From: Aquabacter sp040049275
Lineage (GTDB): Bacteria > Pseudomonadota > Alphaproteobacteria > Rhizobiales > Xanthobacteraceae
DNA: 64,000 bases
Direction of reading: 5' to 3'
Assembly (NCBI RefSeq): GCF_040049275.1
Contig: NZ_JBDZDT010000003.1
Coordinates: 496,001 to 560,000 of the forward strand
Position numbers and translations under genes: made by a program. Positions 53,384-62,819 of this stretch are shown here, piece after piece. Position 1 is the stretch's first letter. Every line of letters starts with the position of its first letter. The notes under the pieces are model-generated. The model had not been told where the DNA came from. It saw only the letters and a list, made by a program, of their open reading frames with translations, and did no database searches.

Positions 53384-54819
53384 TGGGCGCTCCCGCCTTT
53401 GGCGAGGACGGAATTGCGGAACGAGTAGCCGAAATAGATGAGCATCGCGACGGCGATCCACACGGCGAACAGCGCATAGGTGTCCCAGGGAAGCTGGGTG
53501 ATCAGGTAGACGCAGAACAGCACGCTGGCGATGGGCACGAAGGGGAAGAACGGCACCTTGTAGCCGCGCGGCAGATCAGGCCGGGTGCGGCGCAGGATGA
53601 TGACGCCGGCCGAGACCACCGAGAAGGCGATGAGCGTGCCCATGCTGGTGAGATTGGCCAGCACGTCCAGCGGGATCAGGGCCGCGAGCACGGCGATGAA
53701 GACGGCGACGATGTAGGTGTTCGTCACCGGCGTCATGGTCTGCGGGTCCACCTTCTGGAACAGCTTGGGCAAGAGCCCGTCGCGGCTCATGGCGAACAGG
53801 ATGCGGGTCTGCCCGTACATCACCACCAGGGTCACCGAGAAGATGGAGACGATGGCGCCGAGGCAGAGCAGCACGGCCGGCCAAGTGGACCCCGTGATAT
53901 TTTGCAGGATCACGGCAAGGCCCGCATCCTGGCCCGCGAACTCGGTCCATTTCTGCGCGCCGACCGCCGAGAAGGCCACCAGCACATAGGCCGCCGTCAC
54001 CAGCAGCAGCGAGATGATGATGCCGAGCGGCAAGGTCTTGCGCGGGTTCTTCACCTCTTCGCCGGCCGTCGAGACCGCGTCGATGCCGATATAGGAGAAG
54101 AAGATGGTGCCGGCGGCCGTGCCGACGCCGAGCCAGCCCTTCGGCATGAAGGGCTCCAGGTTCTCCGCGTTGAAGGCGGAGAAGGCGATGACCACGAACA
54201 GTGCCAGCACGCCCAGCTTCACCACCACGAGGATGGCGTTGATCGTGGTGGATTCCCGCGCGCCCTTGATCAGCAGGGCCGCGCACATGGCCACGAGCAC
54301 AATAGCCGGCAGGTTGAAATACCCCCCGGCGCCCGGCGGCTGGCTGATGGCATCCGGCATCTTCCAGCCGGAGACGTCCAGCAGCAGCTCGTTGAGATAC
54401 TGTCCCCAGCCCACCGCGATGGCGGAGGCGGACACCGCATATTCCAGGAGGAGACAGGAGCCGACGATATAGGCCACCAGTTCGCCCATGGTGGCGTAGG
54501 CATAGGAATAGGAGGAGCCGGACACCGGGATGGTGGAGGCGATTTCCGCGTAGCACAGGGCGGTCAGGGCGGCGGTGATGCCGGCGATCACGAAGGAGGC
54601 GACCACGGCCGGCCCGGCCTCGGGCACGGCTGCGGTGAGGGCGACGAAGATGCCGGTGCCGATGGTGGCGCCAACACCCAGCATGGTGAGCTGGAACAGG
54701 CCGATGGAGCGGGACAGCTGCCCCTTGCCGCCGCCATGCTCGTCCACCATGGCCGAGACGGGCTTGCACCGCATCAGCGCACGCCCGAGCGAGTTTGAGC
54801 TCAGAGTATCTAAACTCAT
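53380..54819 (-). CDS. APC family amino acid permease
   Basis: A 479-residue inner-membrane transporter with about 12 to 14 helices, of the cationic-amino-acid (CAT-like) type. The family motif is LTMLGVGATIGTGIFVALTA near residue 45. FFSYIGIDAVSTAGEEVKNP is the conserved TM6 region. Start at the ATG with GGGGA six bases upstream; an ATG at 54873 would add 18 residues. The C-terminal overlap with the USP gene indicates an operon. The substrate is probably a basic or neutral amino acid. Confidence 0.88.
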   Translation of the reverse strand: MSLDTLSSNSLGRALMRCKPVSAMVDEHGGGKGQLSRSIGLFQLTMLGVGATIGTGIFVALTAAVPEAGPAVVASFVIAGITAALTALCYAEIASTIPVSGSSYSYAYATMGELVAYIVGSCLLLEYAVSASAIAVGWGQYLNELLLDVSGWKMPDAISQPPGAGGYFNLPAIVLVAMCAALLIKGARESTTINAILVVVKLGVLALFVVIAFSAFNAENLEPFMPKGWLGVGTAAGTIFFSYIGIDAVSTAGEEVKNPRKTLPLGIIISLLLVTAAYVLVAFSAVGAQKWTEFAGQDAGLAVILQNITGSTWPAVLLCLGAIVSIFSVTLVVMYGQTRILFAMSRDGLLPKLFQKVDPQTMTPVTNTYIVAVFIAVLAALIPLDVLANLTSMGTLIAFSVVSAGVIILRRTRPDLPRGYKVPFFPFVPIASVLFCVYLITQLPWDTYALFAVWIAVAMLIYFGYSFRNSVLAKGGSAQ

Positions 54820-54937
54820 GGAAAGTCCCCATCCTTCCGGTTTGATCGTGCCCCCCGGATGCGGTCGCCGCACCGGACCTCACGCGTTCTCAGCAATCAA
54901 CGTGCCACAAAAATGCCGCGAAGCGAGGCGCGCCGCG

Positions 54938-56083
54938 TCACTCGGTTAAGAGGTAGCCGGTTCGGTCCGGCAACGGCACCGCGCCGGCCACCTTCGCTAT
55001 GACCTTACCGGGCCAAGCATACGTCTGGCTGTGTCGGGCGAAGAGCAGGCCGTCGGTTGCGGCCGGCACCGGCACGCTGGCGCCGAGGGGATCGATGATC
55101 TCGGCGATGACGTCGCCGGCCTTCAGCCGGTCCCCCAGCCGGGCGCGGTAGCAGATGAGCCCTTCCGCAGGGGCGCGCACCTGCTGCATGGCATCCAGCG
55201 GCGTCGCCTCGCACAGGAGGCGCGGCAGGGCGCCGGGCGCGCCCCGCACCACGCCGCGGCGCTGAAGGAAGCGGTAGAGCGCCGCCGCATCGTCCCGCGC
55301 CAGCGCGTCGTCCACATCGTCATTGGAGCGAAGCTCGACGGTGGCGGAAAGACAGGCCGGCGGGATCGGATGATCGGAGAAACGCTTCGCCAGCGCCCAC
55401 CACGGCCCGCCGCAGGCTTCATCGAAGGGATTGCCGCCGGAGATTTCCGCCAGGAGCACGGCGCGCGCATCAAGTTCGGCCGCGAGATCCGCCGCGCCGG
55501 GCCAGAGCGGCGTGCCGAGATAGAGGTGCAGCAGCGCCTCGTTGTCCGCGTGCAGGTCGAGCACCATGTCCGCGTCAAAGGCGAGGGACATGAGGGTGTG
55601 GCGCAGGATCGCGAGCTCCCCCATGGGGAGATCGCGGGCGAGGGCCGCGCCCATGGCGGCGCGGATGGCGGCGACATTGGCGAGCGGGTCCGGGCCCAGC
55701 GCGGCGCCGATGCCATCGCCGATCTCGGCGGCAAGGTCGGGATAGTCGCGGTTGAAATTGCTGCCGCTCGCATCCTCAAACCGGCCCTGGAGGAAGCCGT
55801 ATCGATGCTGCGACAGGCCGATGGGATTGGCCTGGGGAACCAGCACCACCTCGCCGGTCACCTCGCCTTTTGCCGCCGCCTCTTCGAGCCGTGCGGCAAG
55901 GTGGCGCAGAACCAGCATGCCCGGAAATTCATCGGCATGGAGCCCGGCCTGGAGATAGGCCTTGGGCCGCGCGCCCGGTTCGCCGAACCGCAAAACCGTG
56001 ATCGACCGGGTGTGCCCAGCCGCATCTGCGGGGCCGAGAGGGTGATGGGTCCGCGTGGAGGTGTTTGCCTCAAATTGCGCCAT
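54938..56083 (-). CDS. AstE/AspA-type deacylase (M14 family)
   Basis: A 381-residue zinc-dependent deacylase resembling succinylglutamate desuccinylase and aspartoacylase. The metal site appears as QAGLHADEFPG near residue 47 and a further His in DADMVLDLHADNE near 173. Substrate-binding Asn/Arg is in GSNFNRDYPDL. The C-terminal beta domain (AGDVIAEIIDPLGASVPVPA) resembles a lipoyl fold. It is divergent from cphA, so a role with acylated amino acids from storage is possible. Confidence 0.83.
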   Translation of the reverse strand: MAQFEANTSTRTHHPLGPADAAGHTRSITVLRFGEPGARPKAYLQAGLHADEFPGMLVLRHLAARLEEAAAKGEVTGEVVLVPQANPIGLSQHRYGFLQGRFEDASGSNFNRDYPDLAAEIGDGIGAALGPDPLANVAAIRAAMGAALARDLPMGELAILRHTLMSLAFDADMVLDLHADNEALLHLYLGTPLWPGAADLAAELDARAVLLAEISGGNPFDEACGGPWWALAKRFSDHPIPPACLSATVELRSNDDVDDALARDDAAALYRFLQRRGVVRGAPGALPRLLCEATPLDAMQQVRAPAEGLICYRARLGDRLKAGDVIAEIIDPLGASVPVPAATDGLLFARHSQTYAWPGKVIAKVAGAVPLPDRTGYLLTE

Positions 56084-56446
56084 CTCGGTGCCCCTGCGCT
56101 ATCCTGCGATGCAGCAGAAAAGAGCCGGCGCAAAATCTCGCGCGCATCCCGCCCCCGCTGGCAAGGCGCTTATATTGCTTGCTGCGCGCGATTGGGTCTA
56201 GGCTCCCCTTGGCTCGGGATTTTTCGGGGGGAAACGACCGCCCATCCATGCGGGCGCTTCTGGTAAAGCCATCGGGCTTCCCGGCTGGTGACACCGGATG
56301 CATGAAGCTGGAACGCGGCAGATTTTGCAGTGCAGCATGAACCTATGGCACTGCTGGGCGGCGTCCCTTTCCCCGCAAAAGCTCCAGGTCGAACAAAAAC
56401 CTTCAAGATGCGGGGCCGTTATGGCCGGTCGCTCGGGGAAGACCAG
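56084..56446. other. 363-bp divergent intergenic region before cphA
   Basis: No separate gene is supported. In-frame start codons at 56330 and 56408 could extend CphA by up to 39 residues. GCAGTGC (56327-56333) and GCACTGC (56348-56354) can pair in the cphA leader. The divergent arrangement means both promoters lie here, but I cannot define their boxes with confidence. Confidence 0.5.
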
Positions 56447-59194
56447 ATGGACATCGTCTCGACCGCTGCTTATGTCGGTCCGAACAGCTACGCCAAGGTT
56501 CCCCTCATCCGCCTGACCATCGACCTGCGGAACCGCGCCAGAAATTCTGTAGCCAGCTATGGAGAGGCCGTCGTTGAGACGTTGCTGAAGTATTTGCCGA
56601 CCCTCGCCACCGACACGCGGCCGGACGGCTCCTCCTGGATCGAGTGGGCGCGGACCTCCAACGAATGCGGCCTCGGCGAGCTGATCGCCCATGTGGCCCT
56701 CAACCTCCAGCGTCTCGCCGGCGACCCCACGCCCGTGGCCGAAGCCATTCCCCTGCCGGGCACCGACGAGGTGGACGTCCTCTACGGCTACGAGTCCGAC
56801 GAGATCGGCCTGGAGGCCGGGGACCTCGCCTGCGATATCATCATCGAGCTGATCGCGCCCCGCCGCGATGATGACGCGCCCTACGATATCGAAGACGAGC
56901 TGGACCGCTTCCTGAGCTTCGCCCAGAAGCGCTCCCTCGGCCCCTCGGCGCTGGCGCTGGTGAAGGCGGCGGAGGCCCGCGACATCCCCTGGGCGCGGCT
57001 CAACGACCAGAGTCTGATCCAGGTGGGCCAGGGCAAGTACCAGAAGCGCATCGAGGCAGCGCTGACCTCCATGACCTCCCACATCGCCGTGGAGATCGCC
57101 TCCGACAAGAGCGTGTGCAACAGGATCCTCGGCGATCTCGGTCTGCCCGTGCCGCAGCAGCGGCAGGTGTATGATGCGGACGAGGCCGTCTCCGCAGCCC
57201 GGCGCATCGGCTATCCCGTGGTGATCAAGCCGCTGGACGGCAATCACGGGCGGGGCGTGACCGTGAACATCATGTCCGACGAAGAGGCGGAGAAGGCCTA
57301 TGCCATCGCCGAGGAGGAAGGCAGCGCGGTCATCGTCGAAAGCATGATCACCGGCGACGACCATCGCCTCCTCGTCATCAACGGCAAGCTGGAGGCCGCC
57401 GCCAAGCGCGTGCCCGGCCACGTGGTGGGCGATGGCGAACACACCATCGCCGAGCTGGTGGACATCGTGAACCTCGACCCGCGCCGCGGGGTGGGCCACG
57501 ACAATGTCCTCACCCAGCTGGAGCTGGACGAGCAGGCCTTCCGGCTCCTGGCCGAGAAGAATTACACGGCGAAGGCCGTCCCGCCCGCCGGCGAGGTGGT
57601 CTATCTGCGCAAGACCGCCAACATCTCCACCGGCGGCACCGCCATCGACGTGACCGACATCATCCACCCCGACAACAAGCTCATGGCCGAGCGCGCCATC
57701 ATGGCGGTGGGCCTCGATCTCGGCGCGGTGGATTTCCTCACCTCCGACATCACCCAATCCTATCGCGACACGGGTGGCGCCATCTGCGAGATCAATGCGG
57801 GCCCAGGCCTGCGCATGCATATCGCCCCCTCCGAGGGCAAGCCGCGCGACGTGGGCGGCAAGATCATGGACATGCTGTTCCCGCCGGGAACCCAGAGCCG
57901 CATCCCCGTCGCCGCGCTCACCGGCACCAACGGCAAGACCACCTGCTCGCGCATGCTCGCCCACATCCTGAAGATGGCGGGCCACGTGGTGGGCCAGACC
58001 TCCACGGACGCGGTCTATATCGACGGCAACGTGACGGTGAAGGGCGACATGACCGGTCCGGTCTCCGCCACCATGGTGCTGCGCGACCCCACCGTGGACA
58101 TCGCGGTTCTGGAGACCGCGCGCGGCGGCATCGTGCGCTCCGGCCTCGGCTACATGTTCTGCGACGTGGGCGCGGTGCTGAACGTCACCTCCGACCATCT
58201 CGGCCTCGGTGGCGTGGACACCGTGGACGAGCTGGCGCGGGTGAAGCGCGTGGTGGTGGAGGTGGCCCGCGACACGGCGGTGCTCAATGCCGACAACGAG
58301 CACACGCTGAAGATGGCGTCTTATACGCCGGCAAAGAATATCTTCTACGTGACGCGCAACCCGCACCACGAGCTGGTGCGCGAGCATATCCGCCTGGGCA
58401 AGCACGCCATCGTGCTGGAAGAGGGGCTGAACGGCGACCAGATCGTCATCTACGACAACGGCACGCAGATCCCGCTGATCTGGACCCACCTCATCCCCGC
58501 CACCATCGAGGGCAAGGCGCTCCACAATGTGGAGAACGCCATGTTCGCGGCGGCCATGGCCTATGCGCTGGGCAAGACGCTCGACCAGATCCGCAACGGG
58601 CTGCGCACCTTCGACAACACCTTCTTCCAGTCCCCCGGGCGCATGAACGTGTTCGACGAGCACGGCTTCCGGGTGATCCTGGACTATGGCCACAACGAAG
58701 CCGCCGTGGGCGCCATGGTGGACCTCGTGGAGCGCCTGAAGCCGCGTGGCCGGAGGATCGTCTGCGTGACCTGCCCCGGTGACCGGCGCAACGAGGACGT
58801 CAGGGACATCGCGCAGAAAGTGGCGGGGAAGTTCGACACCTATATCTGCCACCGCGACAACAATCTGCGCGGGCGCGGCGCCACCGAGATCCCGGACCTG
58901 ATGCGCGCGGCGCTCATGTCCTTCGGCGTGAGCGAGGAGCAGATCCGGATCATCCCCGAGGAGATGGACGCGGTGGACGCGGCCCTCGCCATGGCCCGCC
59001 ACGACGACCTCGTCCTGATCTTCTGCGAGGCGATCACCGCCTGCTGGAAAAAGATCATCTATTTCAAGCCCGAGGGACAGGATGCGCAGAAGGTGAGCGC
59101 GGCGGCCCGGCCGCTCCAGATCGCTTTCGACGTGCCGGACGGCTTCAAGATCGTTACGGATGAGCGCGGCGTGCTGATCGCGCCGATCGAATAA
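56447..59194 (+). CDS. cphA: Cyanophycin synthetase
   Basis: Makes multi-L-arginyl-poly-L-aspartate from Asp, Arg and ATP without a ribosome. 915 residues from the chosen ATG, the CphA1 size. The N-terminal domain begins with TAAYVGPNSYAKVP. The ATP-grasp domain has YPVVIKPLDGNHGRGVTV near 260 and INAGPGLRMHIAPSEG near 455. The Mur-ligase-like domain has the P-loop ALTGTNGKTTCSRML near 495 and a full C-terminal subdomain. GGGGAAG precedes the ATG. The cyanophycinase-like gene follows after 11 bp. Confidence 0.95.
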   Translation: MDIVSTAAYVGPNSYAKVPLIRLTIDLRNRARNSVASYGEAVVETLLKYLPTLATDTRPDGSSWIEWARTSNECGLGELIAHVALNLQRLAGDPTPVAEAIPLPGTDEVDVLYGYESDEIGLEAGDLACDIIIELIAPRRDDDAPYDIEDELDRFLSFAQKRSLGPSALALVKAAEARDIPWARLNDQSLIQVGQGKYQKRIEAALTSMTSHIAVEIASDKSVCNRILGDLGLPVPQQRQVYDADEAVSAARRIGYPVVIKPLDGNHGRGVTVNIMSDEEAEKAYAIAEEEGSAVIVESMITGDDHRLLVINGKLEAAAKRVPGHVVGDGEHTIAELVDIVNLDPRRGVGHDNVLTQLELDEQAFRLLAEKNYTAKAVPPAGEVVYLRKTANISTGGTAIDVTDIIHPDNKLMAERAIMAVGLDLGAVDFLTSDITQSYRDTGGAICEINAGPGLRMHIAPSEGKPRDVGGKIMDMLFPPGTQSRIPVAALTGTNGKTTCSRMLAHILKMAGHVVGQTSTDAVYIDGNVTVKGDMTGPVSATMVLRDPTVDIAVLETARGGIVRSGLGYMFCDVGAVLNVTSDHLGLGGVDTVDELARVKRVVVEVARDTAVLNADNEHTLKMASYTPAKNIFYVTRNPHHELVREHIRLGKHAIVLEEGLNGDQIVIYDNGTQIPLIWTHLIPATIEGKALHNVENAMFAAAMAYALGKTLDQIRNGLRTFDNTFFQSPGRMNVFDEHGFRVILDYGHNEAAVGAMVDLVERLKPRGRRIVCVTCPGDRRNEDVRDIAQKVAGKFDTYICHRDNNLRGRGATEIPDLMRAALMSFGVSEEQIRIIPEEMDAVDAALAMARHDDLVLIFCEAITACWKKIIYFKPEGQDAQKVSAAARPLQIAFDVPDGFKIVTDERGVLIAPIE

Positions 59195-59205
59195 GCAGGC
59201 GCTCC

Positions 59206-61404
59206 ATGTCCCTCTACGACTGGCTCCCGCTCCGGCCGGGCGACGAGCCGATGCGGCGCCTCGCCGTGATCGGCGGTCGCCTGGAGGACGGGAACGCAGC
59301 CATCTTCGGCGAGATGCACCGCCTCGCGAAGGGCAAGATCCTCATCTTCCCCACCGCCTCCGGCGAGCCGGAAGAGGTGGGCGCCGAGACGGTGCAGGTG
59401 TTCCGCGCCTATGGCTTCGAGGCGGAGCTCTCGCCCGTCTTCGGCCCGAACGCGGCGGCGGCGGCTTGCGATCCCGCCAATGCCGCGCAGGTGGCGCGGC
59501 TGGGCAGCGTCTATTTCACCGGCGGGAACCAGACCACCATCGTCGAGGTGCTTTCGCCCGGCGGGATGGAGAGTCCCGTGCTCCAGGCCATCCGCGCGGC
59601 CAATACCGCCGACGGGCTGGTGGCCGGCTCCAGCGCCGGCGCCGCCATGATGTCGAAGGTGATGATCGTCGGCGGCACCTCGCTGGAAGCCATGGTCTAT
59701 GGCGTCACCCAGGATCCCGAAAAGCCCGGCATGCTCCTGGGCGAGGGACTGGATTTCTTTCCCTTCGGCATCCTGGACCAGCACTTCATCAAGCGCGGCC
59801 GGCTTGGCCGGCTCATCGTCGCCATGGCCAGAAGCGGCGTGCAGCGGGGCTTCGGCATCGACGAGAACACGGCTCTTTTCGTGGACGGCCGGCGCGGGCG
59901 CGTCGTCGGCGAGTACGGCGCCTTCGTGCTGGACATGGCGGGCGCCCAGTTCGACGCGCGCGGCCGCACGTTCGAGGACGTCCGCTTCAGCTATCTCGAT
60001 AACGGCGACGAGATCGACCTCTTGCGCATGAAGGTCACGCCCGGCCACGGCAAGCGCCGGGTGCGGGCCGCCGAGATCGCCTACCGCGCCCCCGCCCGCT
60101 CCCAGCGCAACGTGTTCGGCGCCTATACCCTCTATGACCTGCTGGGCCGGCTCGTGCTGGGCGATCCCGCCGCCTATGCGGTGGACCGGGCGAGCACGGT
60201 GGAGCCGAAGGCCTCCATGGCCGTGACGGTGGAACTGGAGCGGGTGCGCGGCCAGTCCCGCAGCCTCGTGTCGCTCACCGAGAACGGCTTCCGCATGACG
60301 GCCGTGAACTACCGCGCCACGGTGATGAGCGAGAAGCTGAGCGCGGCGCGCCTCGCCAACCGCGCCACCATGCTCCAGCGCGACTACGGCATGAAGCCCG
60401 GCACCGCCTCCCGGCTCCTGCTGCTCGGCTCCTCCCCGCTCCAGGGCGGCGGCGAGATGCTGGCGGAGATGCTGGCGCATTGCGAGGGGGATATCGGCAT
60501 CATCGCCGCCGCATCCTCCGAGCCGCGCGAGACCGCCGCCGCCCATATCCAGGCGCTGCGCAAGCACGGGCGCACCGGCGTCGATCTCGGCATCACCATC
60601 GACAATGTGGAGCATTGCTCCAACGACAAGGCGCTGGTGGAGCGCATCGCCGGCATGAAGACCCTGTTCCTGCCCGGCGGGAACCAGGTGCGGCTCGTGG
60701 AAACCCTGCTCTATCGCGGCGAGGAGACGCCCATTCTGCTGGCCATCGCCCGTGCCCATGCCAAGGGCGCGACGCTCATCGGCGCCTCGGGGTCCGCCTC
60801 GGCGCTGTCGCGCTTCATGATCGCGGGAGGCTCCTCGCACGACGCCTTCCGCTTCGGCGTCTCCACCGATGCGGGACAGCACGGGCTGGTGCTCCAGGAG
60901 GGCATCGGCTTCTTCGGCGGCGGCATCGTGGACCAGAACCTGTTCTCCTCCCGCCGCCTCGGCCGGCTCATCGTCGCCTGCGCCGAAGAAGGCGTGCGCT
61001 ACGGCTTCGGCATCTGCGAGGAGAGCATGATGAACGTGCGCGGCGACGGCACGCTCATCGACGTCTTCGGCCGCTACGGCGTGGTGCTGGTGGAGCTGGA
61101 CCCGCACCATCTCGTGCTCCAGAGCGACAGCTTCGTGGCGCGCGGGGTGAAGCTCACCTTCGCCCGCGCGGGCGACCGGATCGACGTCGCCGCCGGCGCG
61201 GTCATCCGCAACACGCCCGCCGAGCAGGCGACCGCCACGCTGGTGCGCCTGGTGGACGAGCTTGTCCGGGAATGCGGCGCCCGGCCCCTCGGCAGCACAT
61301 TGTCCGAGAGCCAGCGCAAGAGAGCCATCGTCATGGGTATCACCGCCATGGGTGAGGGCACGGTGAGCCTGGACATCGAGAGCCCCCGGGACGACCGGAC
61401 TTAG
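59206..61404 (+). CDS. cphB: Double-length cyanophycinase: active N-half fused to degenerate C-half
   Basis: 732 residues, more than twice the usual 270-300. Two S51-type halves align. Half 1 has GGNQ at 106-109, the nucleophile Ser143 in GSSAGA, Glu161, and His193 in DQHF. Half 2 has GGNQ at 491-494, Ser528 in GASGSA, Asp546 in place of Glu161, and Asn578 in place of the His (DQNL). Spacing between these positions is identical in both halves. Half 1 should cut cyanophycin to beta-Asp-Arg. Half 2 is probably inactive and may bind polymer or stabilise a dimer-like form. It is co-transcribed with cphA. Confidence 0.85.
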   Translation: MSLYDWLPLRPGDEPMRRLAVIGGRLEDGNAAIFGEMHRLAKGKILIFPTASGEPEEVGAETVQVFRAYGFEAELSPVFGPNAAAAACDPANAAQVARLGSVYFTGGNQTTIVEVLSPGGMESPVLQAIRAANTADGLVAGSSAGAAMMSKVMIVGGTSLEAMVYGVTQDPEKPGMLLGEGLDFFPFGILDQHFIKRGRLGRLIVAMARSGVQRGFGIDENTALFVDGRRGRVVGEYGAFVLDMAGAQFDARGRTFEDVRFSYLDNGDEIDLLRMKVTPGHGKRRVRAAEIAYRAPARSQRNVFGAYTLYDLLGRLVLGDPAAYAVDRASTVEPKASMAVTVELERVRGQSRSLVSLTENGFRMTAVNYRATVMSEKLSAARLANRATMLQRDYGMKPGTASRLLLLGSSPLQGGGEMLAEMLAHCEGDIGIIAAASSEPRETAAAHIQALRKHGRTGVDLGITIDNVEHCSNDKALVERIAGMKTLFLPGGNQVRLVETLLYRGEETPILLAIARAHAKGATLIGASGSASALSRFMIAGGSSHDAFRFGVSTDAGQHGLVLQEGIGFFGGGIVDQNLFSSRRLGRLIVACAEEGVRYGFGICEESMMNVRGDGTLIDVFGRYGVVLVELDPHHLVLQSDSFVARGVKLTFARAGDRIDVAAGAVIRNTPAEQATATLVRLVDELVRECGARPLGSTLSESQRKRAIVMGITAMGEGTVSLDIESPRDDRT

Positions 61405-61412
61405 GTTTCAGC

Positions 61413-61507
61413 CGTCATGGCCGGGCTTGACCCGGCCATCCACGTGGCTCCGCTAGGCACGGTCTAACGGAGGGACGTGGATCCCAGGGTCAAGCCCGGG
61501 GATGACG
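61413..61507. repeat. Dispersed paired-hairpin repeat (family A), copy 7
   Basis: Arms ATGGCCGGGCTTGACCCGGC and GGGTCAAGCCCGGGGATGACG, mutually inverted, between cphB and ccrM on the same strand. Confidence 0.85.
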
Positions 61508-61574
61508 GTGGTTTAGGTGGCGAACAATCCACTGCTCTCCCGGATCGCCAAAACTCGCCAAAATCCCTCCGGCG

Positions 61575-61589
61575 CTAACGTCACCTTTA
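61575..61589 (+). promoter_or_regulatory. Possible CtrA box upstream of ccrM
   Basis: CTAA, seven bases, TTTA: two mismatches to the TTAA-N7-TTAA consensus, 55 bp before the ATG. In Caulobacter CtrA controls ccrM, so the position is suggestive. A degenerate match alone is weak evidence. Confidence 0.3.
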
Positions 61590-61643
61590 CCGCTGCACCT
61601 CAAAACTGCCTCCCGTGTAAGCGTTGCGTACGGGTTGCGTCTC

Positions 61644-62810
61644 ATGAATGTGCTGCGTAAAGGGGCGCCCCTGCGGGCGCCCCGCCTTTCCGGCAGCGAC
61701 GCCGGCCGCGAAGCCCTCGGCTTGGACCGGATCCATATGGGGGACTGCATCGCGGAAATGAACGCGCTCCCGCCGTCCAGCGTGGACATCGTCTTCGCTG
61801 ACCCGCCCTACAACCTCCAGCTCCAGGGCGAGCTGAAGCGCCCCGACGAAAGCCGCGTGGACGCGGTGGACGATGACTGGGACCAGTTCGAAAGCTTTGC
61901 CGCCTATGATGCCTTCACCCGCGAATGGCTCGCCGCGGTGAAGCGGGTGATGAAGCCGAGCGCCACGCTGTGGGTGATCGGCTCCTACCACAACATCTTC
62001 CGCGTCGGCGCCGCCATGCAGGATCTGGGCTTCTGGATCCTCAACGACGTGATCTGGCGCAAGGCGAACCCCATGCCCAACTTCCGGGGCCGGCGCTTCA
62101 CCAATGCGCACGAGACCCTGATCTGGGCCGCCCGCGAGCCCAATGCGAAGGGCTATGTCTTCAATTACGAGATGCTGAAGGGCGGCAACGAGGACGTGCA
62201 GGTGCGCTCCGACTGGCTGATCCCGCTGTGCACCGGCGCCGAGCGGCTGAAGGACGGGGACGGACGCAAGATCCACCCCACTCAGAAACCCGAGGCGCTG
62301 CTCGCCCGCGTGCTGCTCTCCGCCTCCAAGCCCGGCGACGTGGTGCTTGACCCCTTCCTTGGCTCCGGCACCTCGGCGGCTGTGGCGAAGCGCCTGCGCC
62401 GCCACTTCATCGGCATCGAGCGCGATCCCGGCTATGCCGCCGCCGCCACCCGCCGCATCGCCGCGGTGGAGCCTCTGCCCGAGGCGGCGCTGGCCGCCCC
62501 GCCCAGCGCCCGCGAGGCGACGCGCGTCGCCTTCTCGGCCCTGGTGGAGCGCGGGCTGGTGACGCCCGGCGCCGAGCTCACCGATGCCAAGGGCCGGGTG
62601 CGCGCCGTGGTGCGCGCGGACGGCACCATCGCCATCGTCGCCAACAATGCGCCGGCGGTCGGCTCCATCCACCGCATGGGCGCGCTGGCGCAAGGGGCCG
62701 AAGCCTGCAATGGCTGGACCTTCTGGCACGTGGAGCAGGAAGGCCGCCTCCACCCCATCGACATGCTCCGCGCCCGGCTGCGGGCGGAGCTGGGGGTGGG
62801 GTCGGAGTAA
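61644..62810 (+). CDS. ccrM: CcrM-type adenine DNA methyltransferase (GANTC)
   Basis: Cell-cycle-linked N6-adenine methyltransferase, 388 residues, expected to methylate GANTC. The beta-class order is seen: catalytic DPPYNLQLQGEL near residue 52 before the SAM-binding DPFLGSGTSAAVAKRL near 236. The C-terminal extension from about 290 onwards (ALVERGLVTPGAELTDAKGR) is the CcrM-type DNA-contact domain absent from simple HinfI-like enzymes. A TTG at 61635 is a less likely start. No restriction enzyme is adjacent. Confidence 0.95.
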   Translation: MNVLRKGAPLRAPRLSGSDAGREALGLDRIHMGDCIAEMNALPPSSVDIVFADPPYNLQLQGELKRPDESRVDAVDDDWDQFESFAAYDAFTREWLAAVKRVMKPSATLWVIGSYHNIFRVGAAMQDLGFWILNDVIWRKANPMPNFRGRRFTNAHETLIWAAREPNAKGYVFNYEMLKGGNEDVQVRSDWLIPLCTGAERLKDGDGRKIHPTQKPEALLARVLLSASKPGDVVLDPFLGSGTSAAVAKRLRRHFIGIERDPGYAAAATRRIAAVEPLPEAALAAPPSAREATRVAFSALVERGLVTPGAELTDAKGRVRAVVRADGTIAIVANNAPAVGSIHRMGALAQGAEACNGWTFWHVEQEGRLHPIDMLRARLRAELGVGSE

Positions 62811-62819
62811 GCCCCACCG

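Noticed and set aside
60760..60860. Claim that cyanophycinase half 2 lost its nucleophile Ser
   Set aside because: Aligning by the following GGSSHDAF segment shows Ser528 is retained in a changed loop; the clear losses are Glu to Asp and His to Asn.
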